A stretch of 11,497 nucleotides of DNA, taken from assembly GCA_019677205.1 (NCBI GenBank), contig JAAMXY010001148.1, positions 1 through 11,497 on the forward strand, written 5' to 3'. This document shows positions 1 through 10,863 of the stretch, in pieces. The notes under the pieces are model-generated. The model was not told the DNA's origin. It saw nothing but the letters and a program-made list of their open reading frames with translations, and made no database searches. How positions within the stretch are numbered: position 1 is the first letter of the stretch; every line of letters starts with the position of its first letter. Source of the DNA: Pinguiococcus pyrenoidosus (Eukaryota; Sar; Pinguiophyceae; Pinguiochrysidales; Pinguiochrysidaceae). A program made the translations under genes and the position numbers.

Positions 1-85
1 CGGTACACAACACTGGCGGCAAGGGTAGGCCGTCTATGTAGCAACTCGACCCGCTATGCATCAGGCACGTGCATCAGCTACATGG

Positions 86-181
86 GTCAGTTGACACGTC
101 AATTGACACGTCATCTGATGCATTTTGTGCTTGCATCAGCTGTATGCATCAGATGACGCGTTAACTGATGCATCAACTGAC
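86..181. repeat. Imperfect inverted repeat, 38-bp arms
   Basis: The left arm is 86-123 and the right arm 144-181, separated by a 20-bp loop. When the right arm is reverse-complemented, 32 of 38 positions match, including a perfect 14-bp stretch next to the loop (GTCATCTGATGCAT) and a perfect 9-bp outer end (GTCAGTTGA). The arms are themselves built from shorter repeated words: TGACACGTCA occurs twice in the left arm and again at the outer edge of the right arm, and TGCATCAG recurs several times. The structure could extrude as a cruciform or fold as an RNA hairpin. It could be a remnant of a small inverted-repeat element, but no flanking target duplication was identified. Confidence 0.8.
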
Positions 182-299
182 ACGTCAGCAGGTTTAATAC
201 TTGCATGGGCCAATTAAAATACTTCTGGAAGAACCGTACAAAGAAACGTCTGATAGGAGAGTTTTGAACAACAGCCATTGGTGGAATGTACTCTTTCAA

Positions 300-605
300 A
301 TGAACAAAACTCCCGCGCTGCCCAATGACGACCTTCTCGCAGGTGAAACAACGGGAAAAATTATCGCCAGGATAAAAGCGGAGAATTGGTCCCATGATGT
401 CGAATCCGCTCGTCTAAGAGATACGGTGTTTGAGGCTGTGGAGCTTTGTCTGGATACGTTGGCGCGTGGAGAAATAGCCAGGCACAACGCCGCAGAGGGG
501 ACTGATTTCGAGTTCCCTCAGGATGCGGAGGGCAGGGCCAGTATGCGTGCAAAGTGGCTGACAACAGCCACCCCCATGATCGATCATACGATCGATCCTA
601 CATGA
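300..605 (+). CDS. Hypothetical ORF or exon, unrecognised
   Basis: From the first ATG at 300 this frame encodes 101 residues. The frame is open back to about 201, but only from non-ATG codons. The product is hydrophilic and charged, with a central stretch that looks helical (roughly residues 15-60, rich in E, R, A, L and D). I do not recognise a family, signal peptide or membrane segment. The last residues (IDHTIDPT) are encoded by the first units of the GATCGATC array, so the natural end of any gene may have been overrun by repeats. A splice-acceptor-like TTCTCGCAG ends at 342, so the stretch from 343 could instead be one exon of a spliced or decayed gene. It uses CTA codons, unlike the CPS gene. 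It could also be a chance ORF, which I consider more likely than not. Confidence 0.2.
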   Translation: MNKTPALPNDDLLAGETTGKIIARIKAENWSHDVESARLRDTVFEAVELCLDTLARGEIARHNAAEGTDFEFPQDAEGRASMRAKWLTTATPMIDHTIDPT

Positions 606-739
606 TCGATCTGGCTGAAATCCATGATCGATCATATGATCGATCCTATGATCGATCACAGCAGATCGATCACCCGTGATCGATCACCATGATCGATCCG
701 GCTCCGAACTGATGCATAGACGGCGTCAAGTGATCGATC
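578..739. repeat. Array of ten GATCGATC palindromes
   Basis: The self-complementary octamer GATCGATC occurs exactly at 578, 590, 604, 626, 638, 650, 664, 678, 691 and 732. Most copies start 12-14 bp apart, with gaps of 22 and 41 bp in two places. Several copies extend to perfect 12-bp palindromes, such as ATGATCGATCAT at 576-587 and GTGATCGATCAC at 676-687. Degenerate units (GACCGATCACC) continue to about 760. The interspersed bases vary, so this is a diverged minisatellite-like array and not a clean tandem. CRISPR is excluded by the unit size and by the eukaryotic gene content. Confidence 0.9.
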
Positions 740-764
740 AGATGACCGATCACCATGACCGAAT

Positions 765-968
765 GAGTTGTGCACTAGACGTCGGGAGAACGGTGAAAAA
801 TCATGAGGCCAGCAACGAAGCTAGCAAGTTGTGCATAAGATGATTGCTCGTCTAGACCACCGATTCGGGGCATCTTGTGACTTATGATTGGTCGACCGAC
901 CAGGAATGAACGAGCATGTTGTGCTTTAGAAAGCCGACCCGAGCTTCTGAGCAAGTTGTGCTCCTCTA
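765..968 (+). repeat. Dispersed GAGCAAGTTGTGC-type repeat, four copies
   Basis: Four related words occur at 765-773 (GAGTTGTGC), 827-834 (AGTTGTGC within GCTAGCAAGTTGTGC), 917-924 (TGTTGTGC within GAGCATGTTGTGC) and 954-961 (AGTTGTGC within GAGCAAGTTGTGC). Each is followed by a short segment resembling nnnCTAGA or nnTTAGA. Spacings between copies are about 60, 90 and 37 bp. The stretch reads as a decayed tandem family adjoining the GATCGATC array. No coding or regulatory role can be read from it. Confidence 0.55.
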
Positions 969-3226
969 GTCGAGATACCATTACAACTACGGTAAAATAT
1001 CAACCAAGTAGAAAAGCCAAAAGGGTACAGACGCCCAATCTTCTTGCTCCCAGTCCAGGCACCAACGACTTGCCCTGTGGCGTCAGCGCTTCAAAGACGC
1101 CTAGCTAGGTGTGCGCGGTTTGGGTGCCCCTTTCAAATTGGGTTTGATAGTGACCCCTTAATGGTGTCCACGAAAATCCGTACAACAGGCAGTCGGAGTC
1201 ACGCTTGGAGCAGGGATGATGCTGTACAACCCTGTCAATCACGTGCGACCAACATATTCTTTCAGCTTCTGCAACCCCTTTAGACTCGCGTAATTGTAAA
1301 CCTATTTGACGGTCATAAATCTCGTAGGCATCTACAGAGACATCTCATCTGCGCCCTTATAGCCCTTCGGCAGTCAGAAAAGCCTAATTGAGCGGTGGAT
1401 TCTACAACTCGAGTCCAGATAAGCAAAAAATTCACACAATTAGATCATGTATTGCGTATCACAATCCATGTAAGACTTGAAGCCAGAAAAGCCGAACTAT
1501 TCGAAATCTTCGTCATGTCGAATCAATATAGACAAAGCATCACATGATTGAACCATATACTACACATCTCAGTTTACTGCATCACTCGCTCAGTGTTCCA
1601 TGCTTAAACCTTAATGCTACAAATTCATGCTTAAGCCTTAAAGCTACAAATTCGATGCTTCTTATGCATTCAAAGAATCACATTGCTTGCCCACGTTCAA
1701 AGCATATTAATCTATCTAATTTAAAGGAAAACCTCAGCAGAAATATCGACCAGAAAAAGGCATAGTGGTACAAAAAGTACCTGCAATGTCAAGAAGAAAC
1801 AAACGCAGTTTAGAAGTCAGAGCATTGAATATGCACTGGCAGATACAACAGGAAACGGCTCGCTTGGTCTTTGAAATCTTTCATAGTCAAATTTATAGAC
1901 AGCTGTCGATTCAGCTTGGATATGCTAACTGCTGCCAAAAGGCTCAATACCCATTGAGCTGTCAGAATGGCGCACCAAGGTGTGAGTCGAGACTTTTTGC
2001 TTTGCGATCAAGCATAATCGCCATTTCTTTTTTGCTCGGACGCTACTAGAAAAAGAGGAGAGCAGCATCCCGTTCAAGATGAATCTACCAGATAGAAGCA
2101 TCAGGAAAAAACGGTCTAGGCTATGACATTAGAAAATCTTTGGCAAAGATTGTTTTTTGGAAGATGTGGCAATTGAATTAAAATCGTTTTCGCCCGACAG
2201 ATTTTCCTTGCAGAACGTTACATCGTACCATCTAGAGAGAATCGCACATTTCTCGCACTTTGCTAACAACTTTGCTGAAGCCATGTCTAAGCTCGTTTCA
2301 CAAGCGCAAGAGAGATAGCAATGCGGATAAATGCACAATAGTTTCCAGAAATGAAGGCTTTATTTAGTGCAGCAAGAATTCTCTAAGACATTCAATAAAT
2401 TGATGTGACGTAGAATATTTGTCTGGGAGGCGAGATGTTGGCATGCTCAAAGCAAATGCTCGCAAGTTCAAACAAGAAAAGATGTAATCCAAGAGGTTTT
2501 CATGGCCTGCGCTAATTGAGTACACAGATTCTTTACCGAGATGAGCGAGGTCTTTGCGCAACTGATAGAGATTTCGCATCGAATTGGATTTTATAGATTC
2601 ACAACAGATTCATTTTTTTGTGGAAACTGTAGCTCTGAAAGTGCTCCGCAGAAATTTTCGGTATCAGTGGAGCAAACACAGCAACTCCTTTGTGCAAGGG
2701 GATTGGCATTCCAGCACATCTGCGATATCTTTTTGCACTTGTCTGGTGACATTACAGGGACATTGGCGTTCACTCGCCGTAGTTCTTGTTTCGCCTTATT
2801 CCTTTTCTCAAATTGGTGTGCTGAATCTCAAATTTTGTGGCTCTTTTTGGCGTCGCTTTCTCCTGGGAAGATGTTTTTACCTGTGGTCGTGTACCAGTTT
2901 GTTAATTTTTTTCTGACTGAGGCCATACTGCTGCATAGGTGTGCATTTTTTGGCACTTGGCAGAGGAGGTAGGCAAATGCACGTGGAAGAACGGACGTGG
3001 TCAGAAGGCTTCAGAGGTGAGCGCTGGTTGCTGTCGTTCGGCGTTGACCTTTCATTCTGTTCTTGGACGAGGGAAACCAAGGACACAACGAATGTTCCAA
3101 GCCTTGCATTTCTCGACCTCTAATGGAACAGACGCGCGACGCTGCACACTGCTCTGGTGCAGAGCCAACCACTGCGTCGCGGGCAGCCAAGGCCCTTTTC
3201 ACTGACATCCCTACGGGTCTCCCACC
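962..3226. other. Gene-free, relatively A+T-rich stretch
   Basis: I find no recognisable protein or RNA gene here on either strand. The longest open frames (for example 1765-2049 and 2541-2972 on the plus strand) have compositions typical of chance translation, with many Cys, Phe, Ser and His and no domain motif, and none joins to another by convincing splice sites. The base composition is visibly lower in G+C than the flanking coding exons. The right-hand end, next to the CPS stop at 3227, must contain the CPS 3' UTR and poly(A) site, but no AATAAA-like signal stands out close to the stop codon on the minus strand. Confidence 0.6.
1600..1653 (+). repeat. 27-bp tandem duplication
   Basis: Two adjacent 27-bp copies, 1600-1626 and 1627-1653, match at 25 of 27 positions. 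Each begins ATGCTTAA and ends GCTACAAATTC. A partial third start (GATGCTT) follows at 1654-1660. It is a small local duplication in otherwise featureless A+T-rich DNA. Confidence 0.85.
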
Positions 3227-6200
3227 TTAGTGGAATTGATCCGGTCCAGTCCACGCCTCGCTTGGATCCTCGTTCTGGTAGTAGTCAAAGAGCGAGTCTG
3301 GCCTCAAGCCAATCATCTCTTCCTTGCCGTGCGCAACGACCGCGTCCGAAAACATCTTCACCAAGTTGATGTTGGTGATCAGAGGGATTCCGAAGTCCAC
3401 CGCTGTCCTCCGCATGATGTAGTTGTCCTCGATCTTCTCCGAGAAGGGCGTCGGGATGTTGACGACCAGGCACACCGACTTGTTCTTCAGCAGAGTCGAG
3501 ACATTCGGCTCAACGTCTGCTGTGGGATACTCGACGAGTGTCGCGGGAATCCGGTTCTCCTGGAGGGCGTCGTACGTCTTCTTGGTGGCGTGAAGCACGT
3601 AGCCCTGATCCACAAGATCGTAGGCACAGTGCACGAATTGGGGCATCAGGTCTTTCTGGACGCTGCAAAGGATGTTCTTCCGCGGCATCTGAAAGTTCGT
3701 GGAGAGCAGCGCCTTCAGAAAGGCCTCCTTGACGTTGACCCCGAAGCAAGCGACCTCGCCGGTGCTTGCCATCTCGACGCCAAGCACTGGGTCCGCGCCA
3801 CGGAGCCGCGTGAAGCTGAACATCGGTGCCTTGACGCCGACGTAGTCCTTGGGACGCGAGAAATCACCCAACGCGGGCAGGTCCAAGTCGCTGACATCCT
3901 TGTCTATCATCAGCTTGGTCGCGGCTTCGATGAAGTCGACGTTCATGGTCTTCGAAACGAAAGGGAAACTGCGGCTGGCTCGCAGATTGCATTCGATGAT
4001 CATGACGTCGGTACCCTTGCAGATGAACTGCATGTTGAAAGGCCCCGTGATGTTCAGCTCCTTGGCAACCTTCGCGGTGGCGTCCGTGATGCGCCACTTG
4101 GTGTAGTTGCTGATGTTCTGGGTCGGCAGCATGAGGGTCGCGTCACCACTGTGCACTCCGGCGTTCTCCACATGCTCGTGGACCGCCGCAGCCAGGACCT
4201 CGCCATCCTTGGCGACCGCGTCCATCTCGACCTCCTTGGCCCCGTCGATGAACTTGCTGACGACCACAGGGTGCTCAGGGCTCACATCCACGGCGGTCTG
4301 GAGGAACGCGGTGAGCTGATCTTCGTTGAAGGCGACCTTCATGGCTGCCCCCGACAGCACGTAGGACGGGCGGACGAGGACTGGGTATCCCACTTCGTTC
4401 GCGAAGTTCACGGCATCCTGCATCGCAGCCAGCTCTTTCCACGCAGGCTGCTGGCAGCCGATCCGGTCCACCATGGCGCTGAACTTGAACCGGTCCTCTG
4501 CGTTGTCGATCATTTCGGGGGAGGTACCCAAGATCTTCGCGCCGGCCCTGTGCAGCGGCATGGCAAGATTGTTGGGGATCTGCCCGCCGACGGACACGAC
4601 GATACCGCGCGCCGACTCCTGGTCATACACATCGAGGACGCGCTCGAGACTCAGCTCCTCGAAGTAGAGCTGGTCGCACTCGTCATAATCCGTCGAAACC
4701 GTCTCGGGGTTGTAGTTGACCATGACCGTGCGCTCGCCGGCGGCGGTGAGGGACCGAAGCGCGCTCACGCCGCACCAGTCGAACTCCACGCTGGAGCCGA
4801 TTCTGTACGTGCCGGAGCCGAGCACCATCGTTCCGCCTTCGTTGGGCGCCACGTCATCTTCGTCTCCGTGGTAGGTCATGTAGAGGTAGTTCGTCTGCGC
4901 TGGATACTCGGCAGCGAGGGTGTCAATCTGCTTCACGAAGGGCCGCACGCCAAGCGCCTTCCTGGCGTCGCGCACGTCGAGGGCGGATGCCGCTCCCACG
5001 GCAAGGGCAATCTGCTCGTCGCTGAAGCCCAGCTGCTTCGCCTCGCGCATGGAGCCCTTGTCGACGCTGGCCAGATCCTCGAAGCCAGCGAGCACTTCAC
5101 GAAAGCGCACGATGCGCTCGAGGCGCCGGAGGAACCAGTGGTCTATCTTGGAGTACGAATGGATCTCTCCGACGCTCATGGACTTGTCCTGGAGCACCTG
5201 CGCAATGAGGTACGGCCGCATGTCGCTGGGATACTCCAGCACATGCTTGACGGTGTCGAGGGACTCGGGCGTCTGCGTCCGCTTCGTCTCGAAGCCACGG
5301 ATGCCGGGGTCCACCATGCGGAAAGCCTTCTGCAAGCTCTCCTCCCAGGTGCGGCCAATGCCCATCACCTCGCCGACGCTCTTCATCGACGAGCCGATGT
5401 CCGTCGAGACGTTCGTGAATTTGGTCAGATCCCAGCGGGGGATCTTGGTGACGCAGTAGTCCAGGGACGGCTCGAAGCACGCCTGCGTGGACTTGGTCAC
5501 CGCGTTCCGAATCTCCGGCAGGGTCATCCCGAGCCCGAGCTTCGCCGCGACGAAGGCCAGGGGGTAGCCCGTGGCCTTCGACGCCAAGGCCGAGCTTCGG
5601 CTCAGCCGAGCGTTCACCTCAATGATGCAGTAGTCGAGGCTCTTGGGATCCAGCGCATACTGGATGTTGCATTCCCCCACGATGCCGAGGTGCCGCACGA
5701 CCTTGATCGCCGTCTCCCGGAGCATGTGGTACTCCTCGTTGGACAGGGTCTGAGAGGGCGCGATCACAATCGAGTCTCCCGTGTGCACGCCAAGCGGATC
5801 GAAGTTCTCCATGTTGCACACGGTGACGCAGTTGTCTGCGGCATCCCGGACGACCTCGTACTCGACTTCCTTCCAGCCCTTCAGGCTCTTCTCAACCAGG
5901 ATTTGCGGCGCCACGGCCAGCGCCTTGCCCGCCATGTCCCGCAGCCCCTCGGGATCCTCGCAGATGCCGGAGCCGAGGCCACCAAGCGCGAAGGCAGATC
6001 GGATCATCACGGGGTATCCAATCCTGTCGGCGGCGTCCATGGTGTCCTCGATGGTGGAGACCGCAATGCTCGGCGCGATCTTCTCTTCGATCTCGATCAG
6101 CTTGTTTGCGAATATCTCGCGGTCCTCCGTGGCGACGATGGTTTCCACCGACGTCCCCAGCACGGCAACACCGTACTTCTCGAGGATCCCGGCGTCGTTC

Positions 6201-7995
6201 AGGGCGACGCCACAGTTGAGAGCCGTTTGGCCTCCCATGGAGATGAGGATCCCATCCGGCCGCTCCCTCTTGATCACTTGCTCCACAAAAGGAACGGTGA
6301 CGGGGAGGAAGAACACCTGATCCGCACGGGTCGGGGACTTGTCGTCCACGTTGGTCTGGACGCTGGCGATGTTCGGGTTCATCAGGATGACCTGCTTGCC
6401 TTCCTCCTTCAGAGCCTTGATCGCCTGGTTGCCGCTGTAGTCGAACTCTCCGGCCTGCCCGATGCTAAGGCCTCCGCTGCCAAGCACCAGGACCTTCTCC
6501 ACCTTGGGACGAGGCGGAGCCGGCCGCGGCGCCGGGAACTTGACGCCCGCGGCCGTCTTGGCCTTGTCTCTGCAGGTCTGGAGGAACACGTCGAAGAGGA
6601 AGCGGGTATCCACCGGACCGCACGCCGCCTCCGGGTGAAACTGCGCCGTGAAGTACGGCTTCGCCTTGTGCCGGACGCCCTCGTTCGACCCGTCGTTCGC
6701 GTTCACGAAGAGCGTCTCCCACTCGTCCGGGAGGGTCTCCGAGTCCACCGCGTAGCCGTGGTTCTGCGGAGTGATGTAGCACTCGCCCGTCTGCACGTTC
6801 AAGACGGGCTGGTTCTGCCCGCGATTTCCGAAGGGCAGCTTCAGGGTCCGGGCGCCCGCAGCCAGCGACACCAGCTGGTTCCCGAGGCAAATGCCGAAGA
6901 TGGGCCGGATATCATCTCCCTCTCGCTTCAGCACGTCCTTCAGGCTGTTGATGGTCTCGACGCACGTGGCGGGGTCACCGGGGCCGTTGCTCAGGAAGAG
7001 GCCGTCAAACGCGTCGAGGTTGGCGTTGATGTCGTAGTCATAGGGCATCAGGTGCACCTCGGCACCTCGTTCCACCATGTTGCGAATCATGTTGTACTTG
7101 ATACCGCCATCGATCGCCATAATCTTCAGGGCATTCCCAGCACCGAAGACGCGAGGCTCCGTGAGCGACACTTCCTTGACAAGGTGCCGCTCGTTCGGGT
7201 CCACGAAGTCGGGAACGGGCTCGCCATCGAACTCGATGCGTCCGGACAGGGCTCCCTTCTCGCGAATCTTCTTCGTGAGCATGCGAGTATCCAGTCCAGA
7301 GATGCCGGGGACGCCTTGCTCCTTGAGCCAGTCTCCGAGGCTCGAAGCAGCGTTCCAGTGGCTGGCAAGGGAGGCGTTGCGTTCCCGATTAGCTGGTGTG
7401 ATCGGTGGCCTGGCGCTCGTTCTGCTGCACTCCACGAACGCTTCCTACCTGTAGTGATGCGAGTAGTCTTGGACGATGAGCGCAGACGCGTGGATCCGAC
7501 TAGACTCGAAGTACTTTGGCAAGCCGGTGGCCTCATCCACGGCATTCCGGTCGGGCACTCCGTAGTTTCCCACCATGGTCTGCGTGAGCGTGAGCAGCTG
7601 ACCGCGGTAGGACGGGTCCGTGAGGGACTCCGTGTAGCCCACCATCCCCGTGGTGAACACGACTTCTCCGGCCACCGGCGTCTCGGCACCAAAGCTGAGT
7701 CCCTGGAGACGGGTGCCATCCTCCAGCACGAGGGTGGCGATCCGGCTGGGAAGGGGCGTTTCATCCGGGCTCTCAGTGGCCTACACAGCAGTTGAAGAAG
7801 AAGAAGCACAGGCGAAAACAAAGGAACCAGCATGAGTCTGTCGGATGGGCGACGCGATGGACCCCCATGTCCTTGCCCCCCGCTCACCATGCCGGAGATC
7901 TGGAAAGCGGCTGCGGCGCGGCGAAAGAACCTGCTTGACTGCAGCCGGTTTGGTAAACTCTGAATCGATCGCGTAGCTACGGCGCGTAGCAGCAT
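3227..7995 (-). CDS. Mitochondrial-type carbamoyl-phosphate synthase, glutamine-dependent, CPS III-like
   Basis: This gene makes carbamoyl phosphate from bicarbonate, 2 ATP and ammonia released from glutamine, the entry step of the urea/arginine pathway. Predicted minus-strand exons are 7995-7888, 7780-7449 and 7361-3227. Both introns (7887-7781, 107 bp; 7448-7362, 87 bp) are GT-AG, and the spliced frame is 1524 aa (human CPS1 is 1500). The start is the first in-frame ATG; an in-frame TGA lies upstream at 8097-8095. Residues 1-36 carry about six Arg and no Asp or Glu, as in a mitochondrial presequence. A small-chain domain (about 53-200) and a class I amidotransferase domain (about 225-412) follow, with Cys305 in GICLGNQ and His389/Glu391 in QFHPE. 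The synthase part (433-1524) has two ATP-grasp halves ([18 protein letters not shown] near 728; ECNLR near 1270). The C-terminal MGS-type domain (from about 1372) keeps T1406, T1409, N1448 and N1460, which align by eye with human N-acetylglutamate ligands. Human W1410 is Tyr1425 and human N1440 is Thr1451. No DHOase or ATCase is fused, arguing against a CAD-type enzyme. Exact splice sites are inferred from conservation. Confidence 0.93.
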
Positions 7996-8490
7996 AGTCC
8001 TCGCTGCGCGAGCACTTCGAAAGGCGCCCGCGGGAGCAAGGTGGAGGCACAGACCAAGCAAGATCGCGCAGCGTGAGGACGCCAGACGGGCCACTCAGAA
8101 ATCACGAGCTCCAGCGACACCGCCGGCGATTCTTCGGGATGCAACGCTCTGAATCAGTCCTGCGTAGCATGGGAGAGCGATGGAGAGGCAGTACCTTGGG
8201 GAGGGAAGTGCAGTGAGCGGCGGATGGCAGCGTCGCCAAAGCGATGGCTTTGACCCGTCGTCCGAGGTCGCAGGGCTTTCGCGCCGGTCTCCTTAGCACC
8301 ACGCGCTTCACTTTGCGGTCCGGAGAACAGCTCTCCCTCTCTGCTGAAGCTGCGAGGTCTTGGCCCCAAAAGCGCCCGAAGCTGCAGTGCTGCTGTCCGC
8401 GTCGTGTTTTTGGCGCAGTTCAACCATTCAACTGATCTGTAGGCGTCCCAAGGAAAGCTTCAGCTTTGTTTTCGACGGTTTCTATTTCTG

Positions 8491-8525
8491 TATTATATAT
8501 AATTAAAATATTTATATAATATATT
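8491..8525. promoter_or_regulatory. Pure A/T tract with TATA-like words
   Basis: Thirty-five consecutive bases contain only A and T, including TATATA, TTATATAA and ATATTTATAT. It sits about 440 bp upstream of the OTC start codon and about 500 bp upstream of the CPS start, nearly midway. It could be a core promoter, a nucleosome-depleted spacer, or just low-complexity DNA. Its distance from both ATGs makes a simple TATA-box role for either gene uncertain. Confidence 0.4.
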
Positions 8526-8546
8526 CATTAGACTTCAATTTTTTAT

Positions 8547-8865
8547 CCAATTTTGTCTACAAAATTAACGCCAATAAAAGATCAGACTTGGCACTTGTAC
8601 GGCGACCAATGAAGCGCTTGCTCGACTTTGCGAATCTCTTGGGATTGGATGGTAGCTTCTATTCAGTTTCGAGGGCGTCACAATCGCTAAGATGAGCCAA
8701 TCAGCGCAGGATTCTGCCACACAAATGCAACGGGCCGGCGTCTTCCAACCACGGGGAAACTGGTGAACCACCCGACCGTTCCGCGTTCTGATTGGCGCAC
8801 TTGCCATAGATCGTTTCTGGTCGATACAATTTTCGATAAATGTCGACTACTATCGATAGAATTGG
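8547..8865. promoter_or_regulatory. Cluster of seven CCAAT boxes
   Basis: CCAAT occurs on the plus strand at 8547-8551, 8571-8575, 8606-8610 and 8697-8701. It occurs on the minus strand (ATTGG) at 8644-8648, 8791-8795 and 8861-8865. Two have the same longer core in opposite orientations: GCCAATCAG at 8696-8704 and its reverse complement CTGATTGGC at 8788-8796. In other eukaryotes this pentamer, especially in the form CCAATCA, is bound by the NF-Y (HAP) complex and is common in bidirectional promoters. Binding here is inferred from sequence only. Confidence 0.5.
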
Positions 8866-8962
8866 TCCATCTCGAGGGCGAGAGCGACGTCGCCATCGTC
8901 AGCGAAAAAGTTCAGTCTTTGAGCGCTTCTCGGTGCGATTCTGCGCTTTCGCTTCGTCGAGC

Positions 8963-10730
<1,768 letters not shown>

Positions 10731-10863
10731 TTCCTAGAGCCGCACAGTCTACTACTACTACTACCAATTTGGGGTTCTCGCTATTGCTGCTGCTACTGTG
10801 GTTGCAGGCTTGTCAACTGTACACAGCTTGCCCGCGTCTGTTCGAAGTTTCTTGCTTGATCAC
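10731..10863. other. Convergent gap between OTC and UVRAG-like gene
   Basis: Only 133 bp separate the OTC stop codon from the stop codon of the convergent UVRAG-like gene. Both 3' UTRs and both poly(A) sites must lie here or overlap into the neighbouring gene. No AATAAA is visible in the gap on either strand. A (CTA)5 microsatellite lies at 10749-10763, followed by a looser TGCTGCTGCTACTG stretch. Confidence 0.7.
10749..10763 (+). repeat. (CTA)5 microsatellite
   Basis: Five perfect CTA units lie just downstream of the OTC stop codon, probably within its 3' UTR. The tract is short and of the kind that varies between strains. Confidence 0.85.

Larger units (their letters stand above)
7996..8962. 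promoter_or_regulatory. Divergent intergenic region between CPS and OTC, probable bidirectional promoter
   Basis: This region of 967 bp separates the two predicted start codons, so it contains both 5' UTRs and whatever promoters the genes use. The CPS-proximal half (to about 8450) is GC-rich; the centre holds an A/T tract; the OTC-proximal part holds several CCAAT pentamers and three TCGATA words (8821, 8833 and within 8851-8858). The half next to CPS contains only short open frames without recognisable content. Shared regulation is inferred from the arrangement; no transcription start is visible directly. Confidence 0.6.

Noticed and set aside
578-961. CRISPR-like reading of the regularly spaced repeats
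   Set aside because: The units are 8-12 bp palindromes with 4-6 bp spacers, and the neighbouring genes are spliced eukaryotic genes.
1765-2049. Plus-strand ORF of 94 codons
   Set aside because: No start context, motif or splice partner supports it, and its composition resembles random translation.
2541-2972. Plus-strand ORF of 143 codons, Cys- and Phe-rich
   Set aside because: It has no recognisable domain or motif, lies in A+T-rich DNA, and overlaps other equally long open frames on both strands. It is best explained as chance.
3230-7795. A 1521-codon open frame on the plus strand covering the CPS gene
   Set aside because: It is the in-register complement of the CPS codons and stays open only because CPS avoids TTA, CTA and TCA codons. 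The sense strand shows unmistakable conserved CPS motifs; the antisense product shows no domain.
7126-8094. A 322-codon minus-strand frame running from the CPS leader into the amidotransferase region
   Set aside because: Only its first part (7995-7888) is real coding sequence. Beyond the donor at 7887 it reads through the intron and then runs out of frame over exon 2. Its apparent start at 8094 is GTG, not ATG.
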